Shown in pieces: positions 28,403 to 40,480 of a stretch of DNA of 64,000 nt; position 1 is the first letter of the stretch, and each line of letters starts with the position of its first letter. The translations under genes were made by a program, and so were the position numbers. The stretch lies in NCBI RefSeq assembly GCF_016808095.1, contig NC_068971.1, positions 1,426,001 to 1,490,000 of the forward strand, read 5' to 3'. The notes below the pieces were generated by a model. That model had not been told where the DNA came from, searched no databases, and worked only from the letters and a program-made list of their open reading frames with translations. Source of the DNA: Vigna angularis. Taxonomy: Eukaryota; Streptophyta; Magnoliopsida; Fabales; Fabaceae.

Positions 28403-31357
28403 CTCTTTTCGCACGCTCTCTCCGAAACGAAAACTCTGAATTCAGCAGATCCACTCAAACTTAAAAGCCCTGGGTTATATCCGCGTTCCGTTATTTTCCT
28501 CTTCCGGCGAACGACGTCGTCCTGGCCTTCGCCGGCACCGCCGTCGCCGTCTCTTTTTACGGCCCCTCAGGTCGGAAACGCAGTTCTAAGAGGAGAAACA
28601 AACGTCACCCGAAGCAGCACGCGAAATTCGTGACCCCTCTCCCGTTTTCTTCTTCTTCTTCTTCGAGTTTAAGAGAGTTATTTCAGTTTGGATAGGTTTA
28701 ACGGTCAAACGCCGGCGTCGATGTGCCTTACCGTATTTTCCTATTTTATGACGATTTATTTACATATGCTTAATTATTTATTTATTTGTTTATGGGTTTA
28801 TGCTTTTTAGGGACAGAAATACAGTGAGTGTGCGCTGTGACGACAAAGGCATGCATGCAAACCTGGAACAACAGTGAAGGGTGTTTTCGTAAACTCACAC
28901 TCAATTATGATTTTGTTTTCGTGAAATTACGTTACCATCCTCTAGTGAGAGTTGTTAAAATTGACACGTGTCAGTGTCAAATGGAGGAGCGCGGACATAT
29001 TTAATTTATATGTTTTAACTTTAAATTCATGATTAACGTCTTTTTTAAGTGATTTTAAACAGTTAAGTTGACAGTTTATTATTAATTAACTAGGTTTAAA
29101 AATCTTGATATATTAAATGTTCTTTAATCCATTTTAAAATATCAGTATTTATCAATGTATTTTAAAGGTCCACATAAACAACGTATAAAAACTCAACAAA
29201 AAATTTAAATTCGTGAAAAAGAAAAAATGAAAAGAAAGAAGAAAAAATAGTGAATCTTTTTTATCTTAGATAATATATTTGGAGATAGATTTATTAAAAA
29301 TATATAATCATAGATTAAGAGATGATTTAAAATATTAAAATACTAAATTAATGTGAGATTTAGAGATATACTTGTTTTTAATATTATATAGTTATTAGAT
29401 TTATGATTCATTTTATAAATGTAATAGTTGTAAATGAGTAATTAACCATATTAATATAACTTACAACCTTGAAATAAATAGTATTGCTATTATATTGAAA
29501 AGATTATGATTAAAAAAACGTCTACATTCTTATAAAAACAACAAAAATATATATATTTATGACATATTTAAAGAAATGTTTGTAGAAGATATCTTGTATG
29601 CAATTTTTAATTTTTAATTTGAAAATGAGTTTTATGGAAAAGTTAAGATTGGAAGAGTGGTGAATTGGGTTGAAGGGCCCTCTTCACTTTTTCTTACTAA
29701 TTATTAGTGCAATTCATGGACGAGCCACTCACAAATAATTAGTTTTACATTTCACACTTCCACTAATTTTTTTTATTATTAAAAAAAAAAACTTATAATT
29801 AGTGCCTTCATGTCATATTCATCATTTCCCACAACAAAAGCAAGCCACTATGGAAATATAGGTCCATATAAATTCATAAACCATGTAAAAATACAAGGTT
29901 ATATCAATAAACTCATTTTAATTAGTTTTTTATTAGATTGTTGATGTTTCTAAGTAGAAAAGTATTTTTAGTTTGTTCTTATATTGTAAGATTTGTTTAA
30001 GATTCAAAATTTATTTTTTATGAAAATATTATAATGGAATTTGTCTTATGGTGATGCTCAAAGATAATTCAAAAGAAAAAGTGTAGATAATTTGACCATG
30101 CATACCATTATTGGGTCAATTGTTACATTTTAAATTAAAAGTTAGATACAACAATTTGACTATACGTATATTGGAATCATAAATTCCTAAATAAAAAAAA
30201 AGAAGCTTCCAAATTTCATAGAAGAAGGTAAACCACTCACTAAATATACGTTAAACAATCATTTTGTTGTCTTTATTTTTTTTTAATTTATAATCTTAAT
30301 TTTCTTGTTTTAAAGTAAATATTCAGTGTCTCAATTTTAAAAAAATCATTGACTTTAGATTAATTGTCCAAATTAGGAGATTGACTTGATTTTTTTTTTC
30401 GAGTAATATATATATATATATATATATAAAAGTTGTGATATTTTACAAATTAGAAAAATAAGAACTAGAAAATTTATGTAAATATTCATCAACTAAAATC
30501 ATAAACCTAATTATTTTTTCGGCTTTAAAATTTAGACAACACAAAGAAGTACCTTCCTGTAATTAAAAAAATAATGAACCTTAATAAAAATATATTAAAA
30601 TTTATATGCAAAAAGTAAAGATCACAACGGACCAGATTAAACACGAATAGTGTAACCCGTTACTTGATTTACAAAAGAATCAATTGTTATTTGCATGGAT
30701 ATTTATTTAAAAAATATCTTAAATATTTCAAAACTTTGGATTATCTGTAAATATTTTAAAAAAATATATTTTTTTAAATTTTTAAATAAAATTTGAATAA
30801 AATAAAAACAAATATAAAATAAATTAAATATAAATATAAATTTATTTTTAATTAAATTTAATATAATAAAATTTAAATTAATTTTAATTTTAATTAAATT
30901 TAACTTGATAAAATATAAATTATTTTTTATTTTATCTTTTAAGAATAACGAATCCCATAATATATTATCCATTTATTAAAATACCTATCACCCACACTCA
31001 CAACCGATGAATAATAAATATTCGTAAATATCAATTATCTATTATAACATATTTTATTTGGCATGTACTTGTAGAATTTTTTATTTTTTTATCTCTATGC
31101 ACAATCTTTTATTATTCTTTTAATCCACCATAAAGTGGAAAATGATTTTTTTACAAAAAATTAATCGTAATATAACTCAATTTTAAAAGTATCACAATAT
31201 ATGGAAGATGTGACTAAGGGCAAATAGTAAGGAGGGAGAAGATTTTATGGATAAGTGAAAGTCCGAAAAAGGGAGTTTTCCACCACATAGAACACAACAA
31301 CAAACACAAGTCACTTGTTCTTGTTTCATTTTCTCTGCAGTTTCTCACACAACAACA
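28403..31357. other. Divergent intergenic region between ABCB20 and PPL1
   Basis: The two genes are transcribed away from each other. Bases 28403-28720 are GC-richer than the rest and probably hold the ABCB leader and core promoter. Beyond about 28900 the DNA is AT-rich with a short (AT)n run near 30407-30427 and no recognised gene. A GATAAG I-box-like motif near 31249-31254 may belong to the light-regulated PPL1 promoter (inference). Confidence 0.5.
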
Positions 31358-34222
31358 ATGACGTCCCTGCAGAATTCCCCAACAATTCATCGAACCCTTC
31401 TTCACAACTCTTTTCCGCAGGTAATACAAAATCACACACACACGCTCTCATGCTTTGACTTGCTAAATTTAATTCCTTTCAATCTTCCCAAATGTGGGTC
31501 TGTTACAGAAGCTTCCCACTTCTCGTTCTCCTCGAAGAGATGCCGTTTCCTTCACTGTCAAAGCTGCCCATGAGCCCTCTGCTTCTTTAGCTTCGCAAGG
31601 TTCGTTCTTTTTTCTTTTGGGTCTGCTCAAGTTGAATTCACAGCTCTCATTGTTTGTAGTGTCTCATTGAGGCTTCTTAGAAGAACTTGGGCGCTGTATG
31701 TATGTATGTATGCTTGTTTGGCTTTTTAGGATTTCTTGCTTGTCTTTGATGCTTCAAAATCTTAAGGAAGAATAGGTATTTTCCAATTGCTCATTGAACG
31801 TAGTGTTGGTAATTTGCTTCTCATGGAGATGCACAGTGCAATGTTAATCTTGTTGTCTAAGATATTAACCCTTACTTGTAGTACAATGTAAACCGTATAT
31901 GAATTTGATACTTAGAGAAAGAGAAATTGTGGGTTTAATCTTTCATTAACAAAGATACTAATAACTAACATTTATCGATAAATTAAATTGAGATGGTTGT
32001 TGAAGTGTTCGTTCTCCACTTAATAGCTAGCTTTTTTCAGGGTGAGATTTCACTAGTGTTTGGGTGTTTCTTAACTAGAAAGAACTACCTACGAAAGCTC
32101 CTGACTGAGGAGAAAGATTTTAAGCACATGGTTCTCTTTCCTTGAAAACTTGTTTAGGCTATTAACCATAGCAAAACATGTTTGAGAATGAAGAGTGAAA
32201 ATAGTAAGCAGTTATGTAGTTGGGCTTTCATGTGGGGCACAAAATGTCCTAATATGAATTACATGTTTTTTGCAGTGAAAACTGACAGTTTTTGATTTGC
32301 AATCACTCCACCTGTTGTAAACAACTTAGAGGATTATATGACGAGCAATTATAGATCCTCCTACAACATCCTCTTACATTATATGGTAGTACATATTGGA
32401 TTTTTCATGTTCATTTTCATGTTTACAAGACAATAAATGCACTTGTTGTTTTTTCCATTTAATAGATTATTTAAAAGGTATTGTGAAGATTTGAAGGAGG
32501 ATATAACAACACTCTTATCTGACACTGAACTGCTATCATTAACTGGGACTGTATCAATTTTTTGGTTTTTTTTTTAATCCATTGTCTTACCTTGGCAGAT
32601 AGACAAAGAAGGCGCCAAGTGATTGCCATTGGAACAACTGCCCCATTACTTTTTCTGATCAACCAACACTCAAACGCTTGTAAGATTGCATTTTAAGCAG
32701 TTAAGTTTTCCATGTTACTGAATTGTGCCTGATCAGGAAGATACAAATGCTGTTTATGACGCTTGTGACTTTCCTATATATTGAGGCCTGACACCCTGAG
32801 GATATGCTCTTGATATGGCTCAGTTGCTGCAGAAAACAAGAAAGGATTTTTGTCTGTTTTGGACAAGAAAGATGGCTATTCATTTCTCTACCCTTTTGGG
32901 TGGCAGGTGAGCATTGTTGGAATACTGTCTGCACTCTGCATCAGTGTGACTTTACATCTATATCAAGTTTATTTATTGATACAAAGCTAAAATGGAAGCT
33001 AAGGTTAGCTACTTCATCTCTTTTTTACCATGGGGAGTGAGCAGGAAGTAGTAATTGAAGGTCAAGATAAGGTGTTCAAAGATGTCATTGAACCACTGGA
33101 GAATGTCAGTGTAAATGTGATACCAACTGGCAAACAGGATATTACAGAATTTGGGTCTCCTCAAGAGGTCGCTGAAACTCTGATAAAAAAGGTTTTGGCC
33201 CCTTCAAACCAGAAAACCAAGATAATAGAAGCAAAAGAGGTTTGATGTCTTACATCTCTTTTCCTTGTTTGTAATCATTATCTTTTTATGTTTAATTAGA
33301 CTCTGTGCATTTAATCTGTTGATTTTGTTCTTTTATTCATATGTGTAATGCTTCAGCAAGATGTTGAAGGAAAAAAGTACTATCAGTTTGAGTTCATCGC
33401 TAAGGCTCCAAACTATACTCGTCATGCTCTCAGCACTGTCTCCATTGGCAATGGTATGCTTTGACCCTTTTGAATACCCCTTTTGAAAATTTTAACTAGG
33501 TTAAATATGTTATTGATCTCTTAACTTTAAGTGAAAATTAGAATTAGTCCCTTTTCAAAATTTTGAACCAATTTAGTCTCTTATCTTTGTAAATATGTAG
33601 ATTTAGTCTTTTTAACCAAATTTTGTTAAGTTTATTTGATGTCTCAAATGCGTTTCTCAGTTAACATTAAAGCGGAAATGTGTCAAATACTGAAAACAAT
33701 TCAAATGTTATCATGAAACGCATTTGAAATGTCAAATAAACCTAGCAAAATTTAGTTAAAAAGACTAAACCTACACATTTTTAAAATTGAAGGACTAAAT
33801 TGGACTAAAGTTTTGAAAAGGAACTAATTAAAATTAAGATATCAAAAACATATTTAACTTATTTTAACAAGCTTGTAAATTGTCCTTTTTTTTTTTTCTT
33901 TTGAACTTAGAAACCGAATTAAATCTTGGGTAAAAATTGCCGTGTCCTTTAAATATTCAAAATTAGAAAATGTATGCAATTTTGTATCTAAGACGAGTTT
34001 TTTTCAGTGTTAAAAAACAAAACATTTGAGTTTTAGATTAGTAAAATACCACAAAACTTAGTTTCGAATTTAAGAACATCATCCATGTTTTTACTTATGT
34101 TTTAAGTGTGAATTATAGGTAAGTTTTACACCTTGACAACGGGAGCAAACGAGAGAAGATGGGAAAAGATGAAAGAGAGGCTGCAGACTGTCATAGAGTC
34201 ATTCAAAATTTTCGATGTTTGA
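31358..34222 (+). CDS. PPL1: PsbP-like protein 1, chloroplast thylakoid lumen
   Basis: Seven exons: 31358-31420, 31509-31599, 32599-32679, 32824-32906, 33045-33239, 33357-33453 and 34119-34222, total 714 nt, 237 residues. The mature part is one PsbP domain (GYSFLYPFGWQ; GQDKVFKDVIEPLENVSVN; YYQFEF; FYTLTTGANERRWEKM) that matches Arabidopsis PPL1, reported to help photosystem II repair after high light. The N-terminus is a two-part transit peptide: a Ser/Arg-rich stromal part, then Arg55-Arg57 (RRRQVIAIG), a hydrophobic core and a likely cut after AFA at 78-80. That pattern fits twin-arginine import into the lumen. All exon joins keep phase, and no break is seen. A MITE lies in intron 6. Confidence 0.93.
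33498..33860. mobile_element. MITE with long inverted repeats in PPL1 intron 6
   Basis: The left end (AGGTTAAATATGTTATTGAT...) and the right end, read in reverse (AAGTTAAATATGTTTTTGAT...), form inverted arms of roughly 150 bp. The flanks ATTTTAACT (33489-33497) and ATTTTAACA (33861-33869) match at 8 of 9 bases, fitting a 9 bp Mutator-type target duplication. The element is 363 bp and non-coding. Elements with such ends are common in legume genomes. Confidence 0.7.
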
Positions 34223-35067
34223 AAAATGATCACTATTGTTACCACATTATTAGAGATATTAAACTCTTGAGCGAGAATGTTTATTTGAGCTTTATAGTCC
34301 CAAGTTTAATCAATGTTTGCTTTTATGATAACTTTCTCCAAATACATGTACAATAAACCAGTAATTCTAATGGATACAGCGAAATTTCTAGCAACGATAC
34401 ATTCAAGTACTCTATAGCATTTTTCTGAGTTTAGGAGAATTTACGTTTTTTTTAAAACGTTGACCGTTTGATCAACTGTAAAGGAAAGGATCTCCAGCAT
34501 ACTGATCTATGAATGAACGTTTTCATAATATTTAAAAGTTACGATTCCAAAAGTACATTGCTTAACATATTATTTTTAACCCTTTGATGATACTTTAACT
34601 TTTTCATGTTTAATAAAAAGCTTAGAATAAAAACAAACTACTCTGTTTATCCATTCAATGTAGAATAATTAAGGTTTATGCAAAATTATTTGAAAAGTAA
34701 ACTTGAATTTTTCATTACCGCTATCTTATCTAAGTTTCTACCTTTTCCTTGTCTTAAACCCGTTTATATTAACTAACATAAACGCACAGAAGTTATAAGT
34801 TATTTAAATTTTACAAAATAATATCTAAAAGAGCAAAATTGAAAAAGTAAAAAATATATATAATTATAGTAAAAATAAATTTTAGCTATTAAAAAAAATA
34901 TTGTAGATAATATTTTTAAAAAGTAGTTAATAACATAATAAAAAAATAAATAATTTTTTTATAATAAATAGTTATTAAAATGATAAAACTGAAAAATATA
35001 TGACTTGACCAATGAAAAGACTCTAAATAGATATCATATTTGTGGAATATGATACACTCTCAAAAAA

Positions 35068-35148
35068 GCCTTGGTGGTGTGAAATGGTAGACACGCGAGA
35101 GTCAAAATCTTATGCTAAAATGTGTGGAGGTTTGAGTCCTCCTCAAGT
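35068..35148 (+). pseudogene. Plastid-type tRNA-Leu(CAA) pseudogene
   Basis: GCCTTGGTGGT...GAAATGGTAGACACGCGAGA is the 5' half of plastid trnL-CAA. The CAA anticodon survives in AGTCAAAATC. A two-base insertion lies near 35078, the T-arm reads GGTTTGAGTCC instead of a TTCGA loop, and the 3' end CAAGTAAT no longer pairs with the acceptor strand. It should not be functional. Confidence 0.85.
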
Positions 35149-35699
35149 AATAACATTGAGTATCTTTTATTGAATTGGAATAAGTTCGACGATGAATCAC
35201 GAAATTCTGATGATCTTTTATATCTGATGACCTGCACCATATCTTCCCAAAGGAGTATATGCTTCAATAGAATCACATAAGGATAAATTGATACAATAAA
35301 AACCTCCGATAAAATATCCACTTGTAGCCCAACAAGTGGATAAAGTATATTAAATAGTTTGTTTTAGGAATTAGCAACTTATCCATTAAATGATTTTAAC
35401 ACTAAACATTCCCAAAATGGATAATGTACTTTTGGGTCGGGTGAATTCAAAATATAGACGTCTATTGACATTTCAGCCTTTCTTCTTCTTTCAGGGCTTA
35501 TCCAAAAAAAAATCAATGCTTTTGTTTTAACTGCCTGGTGGATCTCTTTGATTTAAAACAAAATAATTCTAAATAGACTCGGTCAACTAGAATGTGTATT
35601 ATCAATATAGGGGATCTTTCAAGTGACAAGATATAACGACCTTGAGACGAAGAGAAAGAAAGGTTTACCTTTTTTTTTTAATTATTTAGTTAAATCAAT

Positions 35700-35955
35700 G
35701 ATTTGTTATTGGACCAACTAGCAACAACTATCTCATTTGGGAAAAGCCATCTTTTTCTCAACAATAATGTCTTTATCATTTGATCCAATAGCGCTTCGTT
35801 AGATTGGAGTAAATTTGATAGATATTGATAACTCTCAGATAGAGTATTAGAAGGGAAAAATCTTTTAGATGATGAACTATTTATTCTAAGTCATCTCTAG
35901 TAATGAATCAATAATTCAAAATGATTTTCTTGCATATTCTTAATAAACCAGTGTT
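35700..35955 (-). pseudogene. ycf2 3'-end fragment (plastid-derived)
   Basis: Read on the minus strand, this region resembles the last 80 or so codons of plastid ycf2, including stretches equivalent to [20 protein letters not shown] and KRWLFPDE. Stops and substitutions interrupt it. It is a dead fragment inside the NUPT. Confidence 0.75.
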
Positions 35956-36119
35956 TATATATAAATGTCATGAGCAAAATGGGGGGCTTATGTATTGTAC
36001 ACGACCTAATGCTTCCCAACCACAAGTCGACCTGTTTTTATGTGGTCCTAACCTGGCCCCACATACCTTAAAAGCATATTATTTTTTAATTTAGCACATT
36101 ATGATGAATTAGACAACTG

Positions 36120-36320
36120 ACTCATAAAGTAAATGGGTCATTGCCCACCCAAGCCCATATATAGGTGAGAGCCCATAAACCCATAAGTATCTTATAAATA
36201 ATACATGAGATAAATAATTCATGTTCATATTTACAACATTAACTACTATCTGATGCACCATAATAACTTGAGCGTTAGAGTATCTTTTGCAGACACATCA
36301 TTCATGGAAGACAAACACCA
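36120..36320 (+). repeat. Probable LTR relic
   Basis: The stretch AACTTGAGCGTTAGAGTATC at about 36268, followed by TTTTGCAG, closely matches the 3' part of the LTRs of the element at 59.6-62.0 kb. Upstream sequence resembles an LTR leader only loosely. Probably a truncated, old relative. Confidence 0.5.
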
Positions 36321-37096
36321 AAAAAAAAAGTGGAAGGAGACTCACTTAAGGTAGAAAAGATTAAGGAAGTTTATGAAAACCATCTTAATATGATTCATTC
36401 GACTCCGAAAAACAGGTTTGTCATTAATTTCAAGTATAAAATTATTATTTTATATAAAATATTATATAATTAGAACGAAATTCATAGTCCTGATTATTAG
36501 ACTTCCTTTATTTAGTTTGAGTATATGTGTTCAAGAGGAAATGAAAGAAAATCATAAAGTGATTTTTTTTTTCAATTGAAACTCCTATTCCGCAACTTTG
36601 ATTGCGAATATATTTTAATTTTAATAAACAAATAATCAGATAACCATGGGTGAATTTGTATTCGTACACATAGAGAAAAAAAATAGGAAAATTGTAATAA
36701 ACATATTGTATATGTGTTCTTAACCTATATCAAAAGGAACGTACCTCTTAATAAAAAAAATCTCACGTTAAAAATTATTAGTGATGAAAAAAAATCGTCA
36801 TCATAACTCTAGAATATGACAATATATCTCATTAGAGTATCATAAAATCTAATAAATTTTAAATTCAATCTGCACGGACTAAATATTTTCTTAAGATACA
36901 TTGAAACTACTATACAATAAGCATTAATTTTAAATTTTTTCCAACTTCACTACATCAAAGAATGCCGAACAAAAAACCTTGATGTGGAGGTGGAGAACGT
37001 CTTAGATAAAAGTATAAAAGAAAGAAAATAGTCATAAATTTGTAAATTTACATTATAGAATAAATTATAAATAATTTTTTTGAAGGTTTAACCTTG

Positions 37097-40000
37097 TTAG
37101 CTCTTACTTAAGTGCTCTTGCTTTTGTTCATTACTATCATCAACTTTTGGCCTGGCATTCATAAGAACCTGTGAATCATGATTAATACACACACTTCAAT
37201 CTATATCATTAATTGACAAACACTAGTACATGAAAATTAAAATGCAATACTTAGGATTCACATAAAACTTATAAAAAAATTTGTAATGAAATGTTTTATT
37301 CTTAGGTCTATCGAGGAAGAAGTTTACTAGAGAGATACATATACCAATGAGATCTGAGTCCAAACATATAAAAGATTGACATCATTTTTTACTCAAAATC
37401 TTAAGATAATGTATCAATGGGTCTTTCACCTTTATATAATATTCTACTTTCTCGTTTGTATTCAATGTGAGACTTAATCTTACTTAAATTTCTAACATTT
37501 ATATTTAGAAACAAATGGAAAAGAGTAAAACTAATACTTCAAAAAATGTTACCTTTCTAAGCATGGTGTTCTCATTTATCAAAGTAGAGATACGTTCTTC
37601 TAAGATAGCATTTTTATCTTGCAACTCTTTGGCTCTTGCTTCCAAATCATTCACATAAACCTTCTTTCTTTCTCGAGCTTGTTGAGCAGAAACTCTATTT
37701 CTCAACAACCTATTTGAAAACATATAATATCAAAGGTAATATAGATTGTGATGAATTTATAATTAATATTTTTTGTTTAAATTAGCTTTTAGAAAAAAAA
37801 ATCTTCATTTTTTTATTTAAATTATCTTTTTTACAAAAAATTTAGTTTTAGAGATGTCTTTTCTGTAAATATATTTAGTTATTAAGTAAATTTAAAAAAA
37901 TAAAAAATAAAATATTATAAATATTTAATATTATGGAAAAAAACAAAGTTTCGTTCAAATTGATTACTTTTTTTCTTTTAAAAATAATTAAGAAAATACA
38001 TGAATTAATTCTTCTCAGTCACAATTACTTAATACACAATCCATCATCACTTAACATGTAAGAAAGACCATAGCAAAAGTATAACTTTTTAAGATCAAAA
38101 TAAGACAAAAAATATTGAAAATTGAAAACAAAAATAACACACACACACACAAAAAAGTGTATCATACTAAGTAATTAATATATTACTTAATGAACAAGTT
38201 GTCACATACTAATGTCACTCAATAGTAAAAGTTAAAATAAAAATAAAAAATTTATTAATCACCAAAATTAAAAAAAAAATCATTAAAGCATCATATACCA
38301 AATACATAATTTCTGTTAGGAATAAAAAGTTATTTAACCGAAGGCTATATTTTAATAGAAAAACTTTCAAAAACTCTACTAATTTGTACCAAAACAAATT
38401 CTAAACCATACGAAAATCTAAAAGGTGTTGTTTTAATATTTTTTTACTTTGATTTTTTAAAAACGGTGTTAATTAATAGCATTAAACGACTACTATCTTA
38501 TTATATTTACACAATAATTTTTGTTCCTTGTATTTTCTTTTTTCTATAGGTAACATACAATCTTTTGAATGGCTTATTCTTCAACTATAATAAAAATAGT
38601 TTCTTCCATTTATCACCCATTACAAGAAAACCCATCATAATTGATTCCCACAATTTCAATACTAATTAGTAGAAGAAGATTAAACCTTTTAAAGTCATTA
38701 GAAAACATTTTATATTCTTCTTTCTGTTATACATTTGAATAAGGGCATTCCTAAACACCCTTTAGAAAAAGAAAATCAACTTCTATGTAAAGGAAAAAAA
38801 AAATGCATAAGACATTTGCAATTAACTACTTAAAATTTTTTTTTTAATCATATATAATATTATAGAAAATTATTATTTTTCAAATTAAAAGTGTTTCTAA
38901 ATTGAGTTATAACCACTACGAGTATAAAGTAAAATTTGTGAGCATGAGTGACTTTAAATTTTTGTAAATAAATTAATAATAAAGATATAATAATGGACGT
39001 CATGATATTATGATAGTAAGTAAATTTATATATATGATTAAATTTTACCAAACTGATATATAAAATAAGATTTTTAATTAATTTATATTATTTATATATC
39101 ATAATTTGGTTATATAAGTATTAAAGTTGAATGTTAAATAGAAATAATTTATATCATTTGATATATAATATAAAAGTAAAATAATCATAAATAAATTAAT
39201 AAATTTTTGTATTTCTTTTTTTAAAAAATTAAAAAATAAAAAGTATTAAAATGGATATAAAAAATTTATGTGTGTTATAATATATTTTTTTCTTTATTCT
39301 AATAATCTACTGTAATATGTGTATGTATACCTCTTGAGACGTCTATGTTCCTTATCTGCAGGGTTTCTTCCCCTGCGACGCTTTCCAGGGAAACCAGTTT
39401 GAAACTGAGGTTCTGTCACGTTAGATTGTTTAAGGTTACTGTTTGGATGAGAATGAACATTAATGGGTGTGGTCTCGACATCTGGAACTGTGAACATATC
39501 TTCATCACTGTCTTCTGGATCAGTCAATACTCCAAAAATTAGGTCACCATGTTCTATTTATGTGCATCAAAATTTCAAAATTTCTTTCCTTTATCACGCA
39601 AAATTCTAATAATTCAAACATTCTTTCTTTATATTAATCTTTTGTAAGAAAAACAAAGTAAATATAAGAAAAAACGAAATAAAAAAAAGGAAACAAAGAG
39701 GTAGTGTTTTTATAATGTAATTTGGAAGAAAGATAAAATTTAAGATTAAATGTTTTTCTTTATATCAAATTATCATAAAATTATCTTTTATTTTTAAACT
39801 AATTTAAAAACTATTTCATCTCTAAATTTTATAAAGTCATATAAAAATTTATTCCGAAATTTCCTGTCATATGAAAACACTTTACATTATTTGTTAAAAA
39901 TAATGTTTTATACATCTTTCATAAAGTATAAAAAAAGTATTATTTAATTCAAAGACCAAAACTATAATATTTTAAAATAATTTAGAAGAAAAAAATATTT

Positions 40001-40480
40001 AACCTTAAAATTTATATGCATTCCTTCAAGAATTTTAATTTTCATTGTGTATAACTTGAGATTCATCTCACAAACAAATACCTACAAAAAGTATCATACA
40101 AAAAACAGAAATTTTTTAATTATTTGCTTTCCAATAATGATATCAATAACCTCCTCCGGTAATCAAACACTAGTTTACACATACCTCAATTTATACACCA
40201 ACAAAGTTTAATTTTATAAATAATTTGTTTTCTCTCTTACAGTAGTTTTGTAGAAATATGTGTAAATGAGAAAAAGAATATATGTTTTGTATGAGAAAGA
40301 AAGAAGAATGTTAAACCTACCAATTTTGCTAGTCTTGTTGTGTAGATTCAAAGGAGAGAAAGTGTGAAGCCTATTCCATGAAGAAGATGATGAAGGTGGT
40401 GCTGCTGCTGATGATGATGCTGTTCCTTCTTTGAGCTGAGAAAGGGCTTTCTCTTCACTGCTTGGTCTTGGAAGAGCCAT
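37097..40480 (-). CDS. HYH: bZIP transcription factor, HY5/HYH-like
   Basis: Four exons: 40480-40321, 39514-39331, 37709-37553 and 37168-37097, total 573 nt, 190 residues. HY5-type factors bind ACGT elements and promote light responses; COP1 marks them for degradation in the dark. Features: a Ser-rich N-terminus ([12 protein letters not shown]); an acidic CK2/COP1-type motif [14 protein letters not shown] at 54-67; a basic stretch [19 protein letters not shown] ending at residue 115; [14 protein letters not shown]; and a leucine zipper to about 167, with an intron after Arg115 codon position 2. The C-terminus is short ([11 protein letters not shown]...). HY5 and HYH are hard to tell apart here; the insert of about 24 residues between the VPD motif and GFPGKRRRG favours an HYH-like legume paralogue. 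The gene is intact. Intron 3 holds a dispersed repeat. Confidence 0.9.
37295..37497. repeat. Dispersed repeat, copy 1 (HYH intron 3)
   Basis: Shares an ordered set of blocks with 54395-54575: TCTAT-GAGGA, ATCTGAG, a GAC-CCA/ATCATTTTTTACT-like core, an AATGGGT block and CACCTTTATATAATATTCTA-like sequence. The two copies are diverged. Function unknown; this motif set looks like a common legume interspersed repeat. Confidence 0.55.

Larger units (their letters stand above)
35060..35960 (+). other. Nuclear copy of plastid DNA (NUPT), trnL-CAA to ycf2 3' end
   Basis: A decayed trnL-CAA on the plus strand at 35068 and the reversed 3' end of ycf2 at about 35700-35955 lie about 0.6 kb apart with 3' ends facing. 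That is their order, orientation and approximate spacing in the plastid inverted repeat. One insertion of plastid DNA explains both. Divergence is substantial, so transfer is old. Confidence 0.8.
34223..37096. other. Spacer between PPL1 and the bZIP gene
   Basis: AT-rich sequence holding the plastid-derived insert (35060-35960) and a probable LTR relic (36120-36320), listed separately. No intact gene was recognised. Confidence 0.6.

Noticed and set aside
35068..35148. Functional tRNA-Leu gene
   Set aside because: The acceptor stem cannot pair at the 3' end, an insertion disrupts the 5' part and the T-loop is altered; it belongs to a decayed plastid insert.
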